DNA of 64,000 nt, taken from contig NW_025062479.1 in the NCBI RefSeq assembly GCF_000002995.4, forward strand, positions 2,501,721 through 2,565,720. Direction: 5' to 3'. Position numbers and translations under genes: made by a program. Shown one piece after another: positions 25,801 to 38,325 of the stretch. The stretch is from Brugia malayi. Lineage: Eukaryota > Nematoda > Chromadorea > Rhabditida > Onchocercidae. Position 1 is the first letter of the stretch, and every line of letters starts with the position of its first letter. The notes under the pieces were generated by a model. The model had not been told where the DNA came from and ran no database searches. It was given only the letters and a program-made list of their open reading frames with translations.

Positions 25801-28800
25801 AAAAAACTTTGGAAGACAATGGTACGATAAAGAATTAGTGTTATCGGAAAGGATAAAAATCATCAATGTGTAAAATACAAATTATCAATATAAATAAGTC
25901 GGATAATTTACCTTCCATAGAGAAGTTGACCACCGTATAGGACTTCCAAGGGCAATATTTCACCTGCTCTGGCATTCGGCGTAAATGTTACTCGATATAT
26001 TCGAGATTCAATTTCTTCAATAAATGGTTGCTGAAAGCCAATAGGAAATCGTACACTGATAGGTTCTATAGCGGTACGTGTAGCATCAATCAAGAATGAC
26101 GTAGGTACACCAGCTCGTACATGTCCATTATTATATCCGGTTATCAAGATTTTCGACGGATCATATTCATAATCAACTAATACCATAAAGGGTGAACCTA
26201 CAATAGTTCAGTAAATTACTTCGCGAATACAACTGAAATCAAAAACAGTGAATGATAATAGAAAAGATGAAGCAAAAAAAAAAAAAATGACCGGGAATTT
26301 CTTCTTCATTATCACCAAAAAAAATGCTTATTTCGTATAGACCAGGTGTTTGTGCAGTATATTCTACAGTGCATAAGCCATCGGAATGATCAATGATGTT
26401 TGTTTTTGATTCTGATGGTCCCTTGATAGCCATTTTCATCCTGTCTCCTCCAGCATCCTGAATCCAATTTTGTTTATTCAGTTAGAATACTACTGCTAAA
26501 ATATTGTTGTGGTTTTATTTCTTTTAACTAAACTTCAATTTCATAATGGAAAAACGTTTGCAAATGCAAAGAAGAAAATTCATATGCTACTTCACACCTT
26601 CATATCCACCTGAAAATTTGCCGGTATACCAACTATTCCACGCCTAAGTCCATCACCAGTAACTCGGCACTTAGTAGCATCTTGTTTTCGTCGAACGATA
26701 ATTTGCGATTCGTAAACCAAATATTCATCAAAGAAAACAGAAAATTTTGTTTTGCCAACATTTTTGGCTATCCAGGAGCCTGGAAACAAACTATCATAAA
26801 CCATCAGGTGAAATTCAGAAATTATAATTGTCGATGGGAAAAGTAAGACATAACCTTTGAAAATAGTTGAATCATAACCATTCTCAAGAGGAACCATATA
26901 TTTCGATCCATTAGCTTCTTCTACAATAACTTCGACACCATTTTTCATAGACATTAAATCCCCAATATCAATAACAATATCTTCTCGATGTCCAATTACA
27001 ACGGTCTCTGCAAAATTCTGCATGCTTTATGAAATAAAAAAAGATATCAAAAATTTTTTGCAATCTTTGTAAGATAAATGAAAACATCAGTGAAATTCAA
27101 CATGAGCTTAGTTTCCAACCATTATTTAGACCATCTATCACAATCGATGAAATATCAATTGGTTTAACATTGATGTTCATTTTCAATAATTCCATATCGT
27201 CATAATATAATGCCAACTGAAACAAAGTTATAATAATGGTTAAAGTTTGTTAAAATTATACTAATAAGCGGTTTAACTTTTTGGACAATATTACCTTATG
27301 CAGACCAGCTTCATGGGGGGTATAACTCGCTATAAGTGTTTCATCTCCATTATCGATCAAAGCCACGTTCACCGGTGTTCCATTTTCATGATGCAATTTC
27401 GAGTCAAATCTTTCGACAGTACCAACTTTTTGTGGATCAATGACAAAGCTTACTAATCGATTTGCATGAATATTCGGTCCAATACCAATACCATAAATTC
27501 GAATTTTGCTTGGATCAATTATTTCTCGAACTACTACCTGCATATAATAATAAGTAGCTAACCAATTACAGCAAAATCTTATTAGCAATACTGAAGGAAT
27601 AAGGACTGTTTAGCTAAAAGATTTGAAAACATTAACTTTTTTGATATGAAATTAAAAAAGATGCAATTAAAAAGAGACCACAAATGGTGATCCTGGTATT
27701 GCAACACCGCCAACCGATAGAAGAAAATAGTATCGACCAAGTGCTAGTGGAACAAAACGACATTCATACTGTCCAGATTTAGTTTCCACTACCTGTATTG
27801 GCACTTCTTCATATTTTTCGTCCAGTGCTCTTACTAATGGTTTAAGACGCACTATAAAGAAGAAAGTGTTTACCGTCACATGTATGCTCATGCAATAAAT
27901 ATTACCAACAAACTATACAGAAGTGAAATTTAAATTAGAATTAGACACTCGTTGTGCAGTATATCGCTTACCGATAACATTTACATATTGGATACAAACG
28001 AGTTATAGTTTTCGAAGAAAACTCGCTGTGTCAAATTTATTATTTAAGTTCAATTTACTTATGTTATCAGTTTCAAATTTTCGACCCAAAGATAGATTAC
28101 ATTTCCATATTATAATTGCACTTGCACATTATAATTAATTACTATTGGCAGCCGATATACTCTATACTAGTTTATCCGAAGTAGAGGACCATTACAAACT
28201 TCAATTCGAACGCTTTATTATAACAGTAGTAATTAAGTGTAAAAACTAAATACAATAAAATAATTAGGTAGATTAGGGTAAATGCATGCAAAAATGAAAC
28301 AAAAAAAAAAAAAAAAAGAAAACCTCTAAGAATCAAGCCAGCTATCACAAGTATGATTAAATTCCTCTCAAATATACCTCTTGTGTCAGGCATTTCGATC
28401 CAGAATATTAAATCTTCGCCCTGTAGAGCAGTGACGTCTGATTTGATACCAGATAACCGCATGTCAGCAATTTTAAGATTATTATTAGCTGGCTGCACTT
28501 GTACGATAAATGGTGAACCTTTGACATGCTCACCAGCGTAACATACCTTCACTGTATAAATGCCGGGTACAGCAGGCTGAAAGTTTTTTCTTTTTTAAGT
28601 AAATAAAGTTTTGAGGTTATTAAATTCACTAATTCAATGAAAAAAAAAAAAAAAAAAAAAAAAAAAATGAAGTGCTTAAATCTAAATCATTTATTAAAAG
28701 CTAGCTACTAGCTGATAGGAATAACACTTGCCAACTGCAAATATAATTGTAGCTAATCAAAAATTAAGGGAAAATAAACACGTCGTTTGGAATTAAAGAG

Positions 28801-31800
28801 TTCAGTTAATATGACCAATTTTACTACAAATTTACTTTGTCTTCGTTATTATATGACTAAATAAAGACCAAAGTGAACAAGGAAGAAAATTAACAGTGAA
28901 TCGAGCAACAGCAGATCCATTCTTATTATCTACCAATTCTATATCCGGTTTCTTGGAAACATTTTCTGCTGTCAATGTTCTCCCACTAACAGCAATATCT
29001 GTAACGGACGAGAACATAAATATCAACCATTATAAATCAGTTTCTTCTCGAGTAAACAATTGATACAGTATTGGTTTGGAAAAAATTGGAAGTAGACATT
29101 CCACCAAGATGGAGAATTTATCGGGAAACCTACCAATCTGTTCAAAACGACCACCGTTTGTTTCGATAAGGAAGATGCTTGGCAAATTTGCAACACCACT
29201 TTCTAGCCCTGGTCCAAATGCTCGTACTTTTGAATCACTTACCGGTGATATCATTATCTTAAACAAGAAACTTAAATCCATCCTAAAAGTCCTTCAAAAC
29301 CAAACTGAAATAAAATACAAAACTATGCAGATTTAATCCAGAACTAGCTAATTTTATATCAGAACATAATTAAAAAATGATAGGAATAGTCAAAAAAAAA
29401 AAAACCACTGGTACTATACCTAATTGTGATACACCACACATACATAATTAACCCTTAAATTGGGATACCATCCATATAATACAACTAAATTGCGATGCTA
29501 TTCCATTTCTCGTATTGCATCGTACATTTATACGGTATCTTTTTCCCTAATTATTCCATGAAATTCATACAGAACTAAATTCATATATATACTTACCTGT
29601 TCCCTAATGATACAATTAAACCCAAGATATCCTTCACTTTTCTAAGTCTTGTGCTAAATTGTTATTTCTAAATTAAACTTTTGTGAAGACACTTCTTTAT
29701 ATATATATATATATAATTTTCTTAAAATATCTTGCTCAAAATGAACCTTATACGGGCTTTCATCGATGTGCTTCCCATCCAGAAGTATATCAACTTCGTA
29801 AATACCAACATCCTGTGGCCGATATTTAAAAATTTTTAGGTGCAAATTTTCATCTATAGTTTCACTCACCGATATTTCTTTTCCAGCTATAAAATTTATT
29901 TTATATTTAGATTAATGCAAACTTACCTGATCCCCAATGATATCATTTAACCAAACATATCCCTTATTTTTCTAAACAAACTTTTCTGAAGATATATCTT
30001 TTGACATTTAATTGATAATTTCCAACTTCTTACTCGCACCATGTCCTCTATTAACAGCAACCGATCTCATCAAAATGCAGTCAGAACTATTTTATCGCTT
30101 CGAACAGATAATCCACATTCAACCTCTCTGTGCACTGAATTTTTGCGTCACTATATATTTTAATGCCAAAAAAGGAGTATAGAAACGAATCATCAGCTAA
30201 ACCTTTGACCTTATTTATCCTAAGCTATATCCAAGGCTGTTTTAGATCAATTATATGATACTTACACAGTTGATGAACTCGCATATGTGGAGGTCCCAAT
30301 AAGCTACCGCTGTAATCTGCATAGACGATTACTTCTTCGCCACTCTGAATACCATGTGGTTCGAGACCTCTACCCCAAATGTTAATTTGTGCTAAAAACA
30401 GAACTATTATCTCATTTGGACCATCTAGAACTGAATACGGTTATTTTTCTCTGAAGCTACAATGAAAAGATAAAAATACTTCTAACCAGAAAACATTTCT
30501 AGTGAATATTTAATAATATAACAAAATGGTAGATATTTGCATGTATGACTAAATTACCTTGTGGAATTACTGTGAGTGAGAAGGGACTACCAGCAATGCG
30601 GTCTCCTTTTTGGAAAACGTCCAATTCATACACACCTTCTCGTTTTGGTATGAATTCACCTTTGAAAGTATTACCATCAGGTATCACCGGTACCATAAAT
30701 CCCTTATCGTATGGTGGGGCTACCAAAACCTGTAATGCTTCTTACATCTGCATACAATCCCACATTATTTAACTACCTTTTTTCATGACTACTTATGTAA
30801 CTCATGCTGAATCATTATTAAATACGAACAAAATATAATTTAACAAAATACTGGACATATTCTCTAAAAAAGTGCAAAAAACATCCTCTAATAATGAATT
30901 TATTTCTCTCCCTCTCTCTCCTACTTTGAGTTAAGTGGAGACAAACTAAGAAATGTAGAAGCAATATCAAAGTATCGTTGGAAGCACAATTAACTTGCGC
31001 AAGCTAATTAACTAGGGCTAGTTATAATAAGATATTTCATACCTCAATCGGATCGTTCCCTGCATTTTCTACCCTGAATTTAACTGGCATGCCATGTTGT
31101 ACGTTTCTGTCATATAACAAATGTGCTCCTTCAACTGCTGTTATTTTAGGACTTGCCAACTGAGCGAAGTTACCCGATACCTCGTCACGAACTACTGCCA
31201 TAATCTATAAAAATTCCCACATTTGAAAATTTGAAATGAGCTACAAATGGCATAACTTCAGATTTTTTAAATTTTGAGATGGCTTACTCTTATAATCCAA
31301 AATTAAAAAAAAAAAAAAAGTACACTATTGAAAAAAATGAACAGGATGCACAAAAATTTGCCAAGAAAAAATATTTGATTAAACTATGAATTTAACAGTA
31401 ATGAAATAACCTGATATTCACCGGCAATTTCCGGTTGATAAATGAAATTATACACGGTTTCTGAAAGTCGGCTCATGTTGTAGGGTACCAATGATTCCGC
31501 TGGCCCTTTAATGTTTACTTCTGGAAGCATAAATGCGTTACTGGTTAAAAAAGTAAATTTCGTATTGACTCCAACAATTGGCATCACATCAATATTATGA
31601 AATCGACCCATTCGTGGCGTATATTTTGCTCCGGGAAATTGTGAAAGATATGTCATCACACTTCGCTCGTCAACAGCTGGACTGATTAATTCTTCTGGTG
31701 CAATTAGCTAAAAAAATTTAATCAACATCCTTTCATAGCATATAAAAAGAGATAAGAAAACCGATCATTTGGTATTTCAAAGAAATCGAAAACGAACAGG

Positions 31801-33189
31801 AGCGATGTTAAGGTAATCCTTTGCAAGGTTCATTGCTGTACGAGTTGAATGTAAAGCCTGCGATGGTAACCAATTGCGCCAATCTACTCCCAAATCAGGT
31901 GCACAAGAATCAACCTGGAGGAAATTTGTTGAAACATGTTCTCAAGATGCAATAAAATATCTTGTAGAAAAAGCCACCTACCAAAGCACCAAGAAGAATT
32001 CCATCATTCCAATCGGATGTGAAGTTGGTAAAAGGGAGTCCAGTTGGTAATTTTCCCTTAAGCCAAGTCATAAGTTTTGTTTTTGGTGATACATCTTCAC
32101 CTTTTGTTGTACTGCCTGTATGGTCATCCCAGACCTGTTTTGAGATAGAATAATGTAAAATAAGTGTCCAAACTAGACCCAAAATGAGCTTCAAATTGCG
32201 ATCTGCTATTGCTGAACTATCTGAAAATATCTGTTTTCTACAATTGCAACAATTTTAATTATATTTTCAATAATAGAAATCTATCAAAATTAAATCACAT
32301 ATAAAAATATACCGATATTAACAATTTTAATATGTTCCTCATTTTCCAGGAATTTTAGCGCAAGCGATATATTTTCTAACTTCTGATGGCGAAAAGTGAC
32401 CTTTTTACTGTATCGACCAAGAGATCTTCCTGATAATACTTCCACCAAACGAATTAATTTTAAACCTTCTTCAAAGTCAGTTTCCTGAAGCACTGATAGC
32501 AATTTGATAAATTATATAGACAAGAAAACTTTTCATTTGTTAGAAATAAAACTTTTCCTCTTCATCAACTTATTACCAGACTACCAGTGTTCATTTTATA
32601 TTTCATTTATTGTCAAAATGTCAAAATGATATGGCTATTCAGTACAATGCGGTTCTCATAATAAAATGCCTACAGTATTGCAAATGATCGCATAGATGAA
32701 TTTTTGGAAGTGTCCATGATGCTTGTTATTCAATTATTTCCATTGTCTAAAGTCATATCTCCCGTCAAATATATCAATTTCAAATATAATGAAATATATT
32801 AACAGAAATTGACAGAATTGGTAGTATTAAATTTCACTGATAATATTAAACCATCCTATAATCTCATAATTTTTTATCTTTCTTTAAATAACATACCAAA
32901 TCAGTGACTTCAACATTTATTGGTTCCAACTTCTGATTAACCCATCGTGTGAAAGTATTCTGCTGGATTTTTTTCCACTCTGCATCTGGTTGCCGATCTT
33001 CTAGAACCATCTGTAATTATATCAATTATAACAGTACGAATAATAAAATTTCATATTAATCTGTATGATAAAATCAATTTCAAATGATGTATAACTGCTT
33101 CAGTGTGTAAAAAGAGTCTCAGTAATAACTTTTATTTATGAAATTTTTACCTCAAAAGGCTCATCTTGGGTTATTGTATTCAACGACAT
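17886..33189 (-). CDS. fln-1: Filamin, actin cross-linking protein (complete, 40 exons)
   Basis: Cytoplasmic actin cross-linker and mechanosensing scaffold. The start codon is at 33189 and the stop at 17886; 6564 nt, 2187 residues, every exon phase closing. Order: short N-terminus, two calponin-homology domains (about residues 20-260), then about 20 filamin Ig-like repeats recognised by recurring GPGL, P..PG.Y and GSPF motifs, ending in a last repeat with GSPFAVSF, the dimerisation position in filamins. Repeats 1-11 are divergent; 12-20 are closer to textbook filamin. The length and repeat number fit the long FLN-1 type of nematodes; the exact orthology is inferred. Exon coordinates are given in the three part entries. 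The 2.1-kb intron at 22810-24885 separates repeats 1-11 from 12-20. The next gene upstream on this strand is 7.6 kb away. Confidence 0.96.
22810..24885 (-). other. Large filamin intron between rod halves
   Basis: 2.08-kb phase-0 intron. It is AT-rich apart from an ORF on the minus strand at 24489-24704 with a hydrophobic, signal-peptide-like start. No filamin Ig repeat was found in it. It could house an internal promoter for a shorter rod-only isoform, but no direct evidence is visible. Confidence 0.6.
29411..29525. repeat. Degenerate short tandem repeats in filamin intron 10
   Basis: Three related segments containing TAATTGTGATACA, TAAATTGGGATACC and TAAATTGCGATGC recur at roughly 32-36 bp spacing next to candidate micro-exon copy 1. 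Similarity is by eye. Confidence 0.5.
29597..29641 (-). other. Candidate 45-nt micro-exon copy 1 (filamin intron 10)
   Basis: A 45-nt open segment bounded by an AG on its 5' side and a strong CAG/GTAAGT donor on its 3' side (minus strand). Inserted into the surrounding phase-0 intron it would add 15 residues and keep the filamin frame. It is about 80% identical to the copy at 29927-29971. Use is unproven. Confidence 0.3.
29927..29971 (-). other. Candidate 45-nt micro-exon copy 2 (filamin intron 9)
   Basis: A 45-nt segment with the same AG and CAG/GTAAGT boundaries as the copy 330 bp away. The host intron is phase 1, so inclusion would create an immediate stop codon in the filamin frame. If used at all it would act as a poison exon. 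Confidence 0.3.
31411..33189 (-). other. fln-1: Filamin exons 1-6: actin-binding domain (CH1, CH2) and repeat 1
   Basis: Exons in transcript order: 33151-33189, 32897-33010, 32313-32484, 31982-32220, 31798-31914, 31411-31707. CH1 shows [26 protein letters not shown] and [17 protein letters not shown]2 shows [21 protein letters not shown] and the ending [14 protein letters not shown]. This is the tandem type-1/type-2 CH arrangement of the spectrin/filamin superfamily that binds F-actin. Exon 6 also starts Ig repeat 1. Confidence 0.95.
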
Positions 33190-36100
33190 TTGCCGTTGGC
33201 TTAATTCTACCCGTCAGTAACAATTACACCAAAAACTGTAAATATTTAATTAACTGTCCTATGAATATAAGAGAATTTTAATAAAAAAAAAAATTAAATC
33301 CCTTTAACAATTCTCAGTGTAAATTTTTGAAATCAGTTGAACACAGAATAACAGATTAAGGACAGAATTATCTGGAAATTAAATTCGAATTATTCAAATA
33401 TATGAAGAAATGGAATTGTCCCAAACTCAACATAGTGTTAAACATAAAACCAGAGCATATTACTCAAAAAAAAAAGTCTATACAAATCTTTTAATGAACG
33501 GAAATTACATAAAGATTAGTCTTATCAATTGGGTTAATTTTACAATACAATATTTTATTATACTATATATCTTAACTGAAACAAATGATATGAAAGTTTC
33601 GTAAAAGAAACAGAAACTGGGTAAATTAAAGAAATGAATGAAAAGGAAGGAAAAAATTTTTTCTCCTTTTTCCTTTCGCCTTTTTTACAACTAGATTTCT
33701 GTATTGACAATGATGATGACAAGAGGAGAAACCAATGTAACGGTCAAAATGAAAAGTTACACTACTTTTTCTTTAAGCTTTATTGTTTTTATCTTATTAT
33801 TTTTTTTTCCTCTCTCACTCTCTCTCTTCTTAAGATTAAATAAACTAAATAAATGAAGAATGTAAATTTGAATGTTATTTCTCTTTTGTTAATAATACTG
33901 TTAGTTCTTTTCTCTGTTTTTTGTCATGAAGAAACCAGAATTCTGGATATGCTCCTGAAATAGTGGTTTCTGTGAAACAAAAAAAAAAAAAAAGTATTTG
34001 ATTTAAATTTAACACTTTTTTCTTCTATTACTAATTGATAATAATAATAACATGAAATAAATAATATTTGGAGAATATTTTATTATGTAACTGATTATTT
34101 CAATCATTTAATCAATTTCCCAAAACAGGAAATGCTCATTGAGTAAGATAAAAAGGAAAAAAAAAGTGAGATAGGGATCGATTCATTTTATCCTATCGTA
34201 TTATTTGCTACATGTAATTAATGTTTTAATAATGATTGATAAACGAAGTGATTAATCTATAAAATTGGAAGAAAACATTAAGAGAATTAAAATATACATA
34301 TAAATCAAAATCTTTCCAAATTCCGCAAAAATATACATATACCCAAAATTAATTTGCATAAATAATCAAATAAATTATTTCCTCATTCAAATGAAATAAA
34401 TGAATGAACTCTTTGTCTTTTTTTTTGTATTAAAAGAACGAAAGACAAGAAATGAATTGAAATGAATGAAAGATATAAGAAATTTATTGTAAAATGTAAG
34501 AAATTATTTATTGTGTATGATAAAATTGGATAAAAGATGAAAATGAAGATATATGATTGATTATATTATACATATATATCATAAAAGAATGGAATAGTAA
34601 AAAAAAAATGATTAATAAAGGAGATAGAAAAGAGGTAAAAATGACTGGGATTTTTAGAATTTTAGTCAATGCCACCAAATGTTGTTATGGTTCATATGTT
34701 TCTTTTTGTATATTTCGTTAATTCCCCCTCCACCTTTTTTTTCCTTCATTTCGCTTTCTTATTTAGCACATGATAAGAATATTTTAGAAATATACGAGGA
34801 AAGGGAATTCTTTTCATCTTCTTTGTTTTAATCATTTATCATATTATTTGTATCAGTTACAGTATAGCATTTATTTATTAAAGATGATAACAATGATTTG
34901 AAATGAATGTTTATTATTTTATTAGAACGTTCGATTAATTTAGTTTAATTTAATATCAAATTTCTGCTTTGCCTATTACAATATATTATATGTAACAGTT
35001 GTTTTCACCTCGACGCATCTCTTTTCACTGCATACTTTTACTCAAATTATTATGATCCAGTTTCTTCTCTCACTTAAATTCTTGTTTTTTATTTTTTTTT
35101 AAAAAAAGTCAAAGGTTAATCTATTTTCTGAGATTATTTTATCAAATATAAGTTCATTAATATTGTCTGAATCATATCATATTTTGTGTCCTATGACACG
35201 AAAGATTGTACTCTGTGATAGAAAAGATATCTTCCTCGAGAATGTCTAAATCATATTAAATTATATCGTTCTCGGTTATGGACTTATATGATAGGTAAAA
35301 AAGATATTAGCAATTTGAAGACTATTTTCCACTTACTATGAGCACCACTTCTTTCGAAAATCCTATAGATGAATGCTCATCCCTTTATTTCATTTATAAT
35401 TTAAGTCTAAAAATGACTCAAATTTAGAAATAGGAAGAATGTTATACATAAATACTTGCCATCACTCAATTTTACTAATTTATATTATACATATATATGT
35501 AACGTCTAGAGTTATCATAATTTAATACGATTAAAGCAAAATATATTTTTAGAATTTCTTACTTTACTATCTCTGATGATAAATATTTACAAACGTAACC
35601 GTACGTTGATTACGCCTACACACTCATGCTATTTCATTTATCCATCCAATAAGCTTCCCAATAGCTCCTGCGTACTATATAAATAATCAAATTATCGATA
35701 ACATTTGTGATATTTGTCTAATATTTTGATACTTTTACAATGCACCTATCATATTGTTTAACCATACAATCTATAATAGCTACTTGATTCATAAATCACC
35801 TAAAAATTGCTTCCTTTGATTTCTTTTCCCTTCTCATTTTCTAGTCCCTATTCAAATTTTTAAATTACATTTTCGAACTTAAACACGTGTGAACCACTGA
35901 ATTGCATCTTTAGTGATGAGAAAACCTGTTCACCACCACTTAATAAAACCAATAAGTGATGCCAATTTGAGACTTATAACTCATATACCGCAATCATTTG
36001 AAATACTCATTTTACGAATAAGTTAATTAGTATTTACCTATATAATTCAAGCATATGAGATAAGCTAAGATGATTTCTACGTTTCAAAAACTTAAACTGA

Positions 36101-37130
36101 ACTAATCTAGATTATTTCTAAGAGATCAAATATTTCCAATATGCTCATCAAAATCAAATTTGTCTATTCCTCATCGAATGAGAAAGAATACACCAATATG
36201 GATGAGTACTTTTATAACACTCTATTTTATCTATTTCTAAATTTAATTTCATAATTAAAATTGGTTTACCACTACAAAGTTCATTTAGTCTTTTACGTAA
36301 AAGAAAGTACAATAAAAAAAGTGAAAATGAATGTATTAATTGAATAGCAATTAGTAAAATATGAAAAGAAAAGAAAAAATTAGAATAATTATCTAAGGAA
36401 AGGAAAAATATTTTAATAAAGTACAAATCATCAATAATATATCTAAAAAAAAAACAACCAAATACAGTGCTAAAATCATCTAATACATTTGATGAGAGAA
36501 ATTAATACGAGGGAGAGAGGAAGAGAGGAGGAGAAGGACAGAAAGAGAAAAAAAGAAAAAGCAATTATACAAAAGGGATAGAAATATTACGGTAATATGC
36601 TATTGTTCCAAACCTAATCTAATATTCTTTTTAAAAAAACAGGAATAAATGAGTAGAAGTTTACCTTTACTTATTTGTACAATTTAGGAAACATTTGTAC
36701 TTCACGTTTATAGCTGATCAGAAATTTTTAACTAATATATCCTTTTTTTTTTTTTTCACTTTAAAAGTATTTTTGATCGAATTTCTCTTTTTTACAAATA
36801 TTTCTCATACTGATTGTTGATAGAATAAAAAAAAAAAAAAAAAAAAAAGAAAAATTACTAATTTAACTTTTACAGTTGAATTGAATTAATCTGATGATTA
36901 CATCTACTTTTCTTAAAAAAAAGAAAAACATTAAACCTACTTGTTATGTAATAATACTTAAAACTGATTTTGAAGTTTTGAAAAAGATGAAACGCTAAAT
37001 TACTTCATTTTCTTCATTTTTTAAGTAATTAAGCTATTAATTAAGTAATTAAGCTAATCGATTAATTACTTCATTGATTATAACTTATTCAATTTATTTG
37101 AAAACTATACATTTAACTAAGTATTAGATG

Positions 37131-37154
37131 TATATATATATATATATATATATA
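37131..37154. repeat. TA dinucleotide microsatellite
   Basis: A run of about 12 TA units in the spacer upstream of filamin. Confidence 0.95.
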
Positions 37155-37996
37155 ATACAAAAATAGTTCAATCCATTGGATGAAAAAAAAAAAAACTCCC
37201 ATGAATGTATCATTTAGTATTTTTATTTATTTCTCATACTTAAAAAATTTTCACATCATATTAATGGTTCCTATGCCATTAGTGATGCTTTTTTTTTTTT
37301 TCAAATTCTTCCATATTATTGTAATGGTAAATATATTCTGAAATTCCATACATTTCATGTATTACTTCAAGTATAAAACATCTTATCAATAAATGATCCA
37401 ATTTAATCGATCTAAAAAAGAAACAAATGAACAATGCATCTTATCCATTTTGCATCTTTTAAAGATAATATCAAATTTTTGAATTTATTTATTTTGCAAA
37501 ATATTATTGTAGCTAATAATTACCCAACTATATTTTTATAATAACTCTTAACTACATTTACTGTTCTTCAACTCTATGATGACGTATTTAAATATCTTTT
37601 CAGAAAACAAAAGCAAAAAAAAAAAATGAAAAAAGGGAAAGATTCAGTATAAAAGATAAAACATCTGTAGAACTTGATCTAATTCTAAATTGTTGCTCAT
37701 CATAAATTCATTTAAAATAATATAAAGATTAGCATGCTTATTATTATATATTACTTTAACTTATACCAATTAATCAAACAAATAAATATTTAACTCAAAC
37801 AGTAATCCCAATCATTTCATCAAATCAAAGAAGAAAAGCATACGTCCCATGTCAGACAATGATACTCCAGCAAAAGTAAAACTAACAAAAAATGTGTTTC
37901 TTGAATGCGTGCAAAAAAATAATATGTTCGTTACACGTAATGCACAAAGGAAAGAAACAGGAGATTGTGAGAAATGATGATGGATTGAATGGAACA

Positions 37997-38140
37997 AAAG
38001 GAGGGGTAGGAAGCGGGTACAAGTGCGGGTAGGGTATGGGGACGGGAGAAGGCGGGGAAAGGGTAGGGTAGGACAGGGAGTAGTAGCTTGCATGAACGAC
38101 CGGAAGAAAGGAGGAAGGAAAGGGTTAGATGAGCGCGAGA
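37997..38140 (+). other. G-rich island with two G-quadruplex motifs
   Basis: Within very AT-rich DNA the plus strand has many runs of three or four G. At 38027-38046 four G-runs are separated by loops of only 2-3 bases. At 38054-38078 four more are separated by loops of 3, 2 and 7 bases. The island lies about 4.8 kb upstream of the filamin start codon, C-rich on the filamin strand. Confidence 0.85.
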
Positions 38141-38239
38141 AAGGATTGTAGGCTTCTTCGAGGACAACGAAAAAAGGGATCGCACTGCATACCAGCATGA
38201 ATCATTAGAAGGTCATTTTAACGTGTAATGTATGGTTTT

Positions 38240-38325
38240 AAGTATGTCTATGTATGTGATATATACATATGTATGTGTATGTGTGTACACATACATACCA
38301 TATATGTATGTGTACATAACACGGG
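38240..38325. repeat. TATG/CATA-rich imperfect inverted repeat
   Basis: Alternating GTATGTGTATGTGTGTAC and its approximate complement ACACATACATAC sit back to back, giving a hairpin-prone microsatellite directly after the G-rich island. Confidence 0.75.

Larger units (their letters stand above)
24886..31204 (-). other. fln-1: Filamin exons 7-23: divergent rod repeats, about 2-11
   Basis: Exons in transcript order: 31043-31204, 30558-30729, 30266-30391, 29747-29886, 29134-29257, 28895-28998, 28378-28576, 27679-27851, 27295-27537, 27120-27216, 26855-27007, 26598-26779, 26292-26457, 25912-26197, 25600-25759, 25302-25494, 24886-25124. Repeat ends are marked by [38 protein letters not shown] and RPWEFTV. 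Two units (about 6 and 7) lack the GSPF signature and may be structurally degenerate. The donor of 29747-29886 is the less certain boundary: AAG/GTTCAT was chosen because it keeps the frame and the normal strand pattern. Confidence 0.9.

Noticed and set aside
37812..38198. 128-residue minus-strand ORF opposite the G-rich island
   Set aside because: It is Pro/Ser/Phe-rich because it is the complement of G-rich and purine-rich DNA. A second overlapping frame is equally open, and there are no splice partners or recognisable motif.
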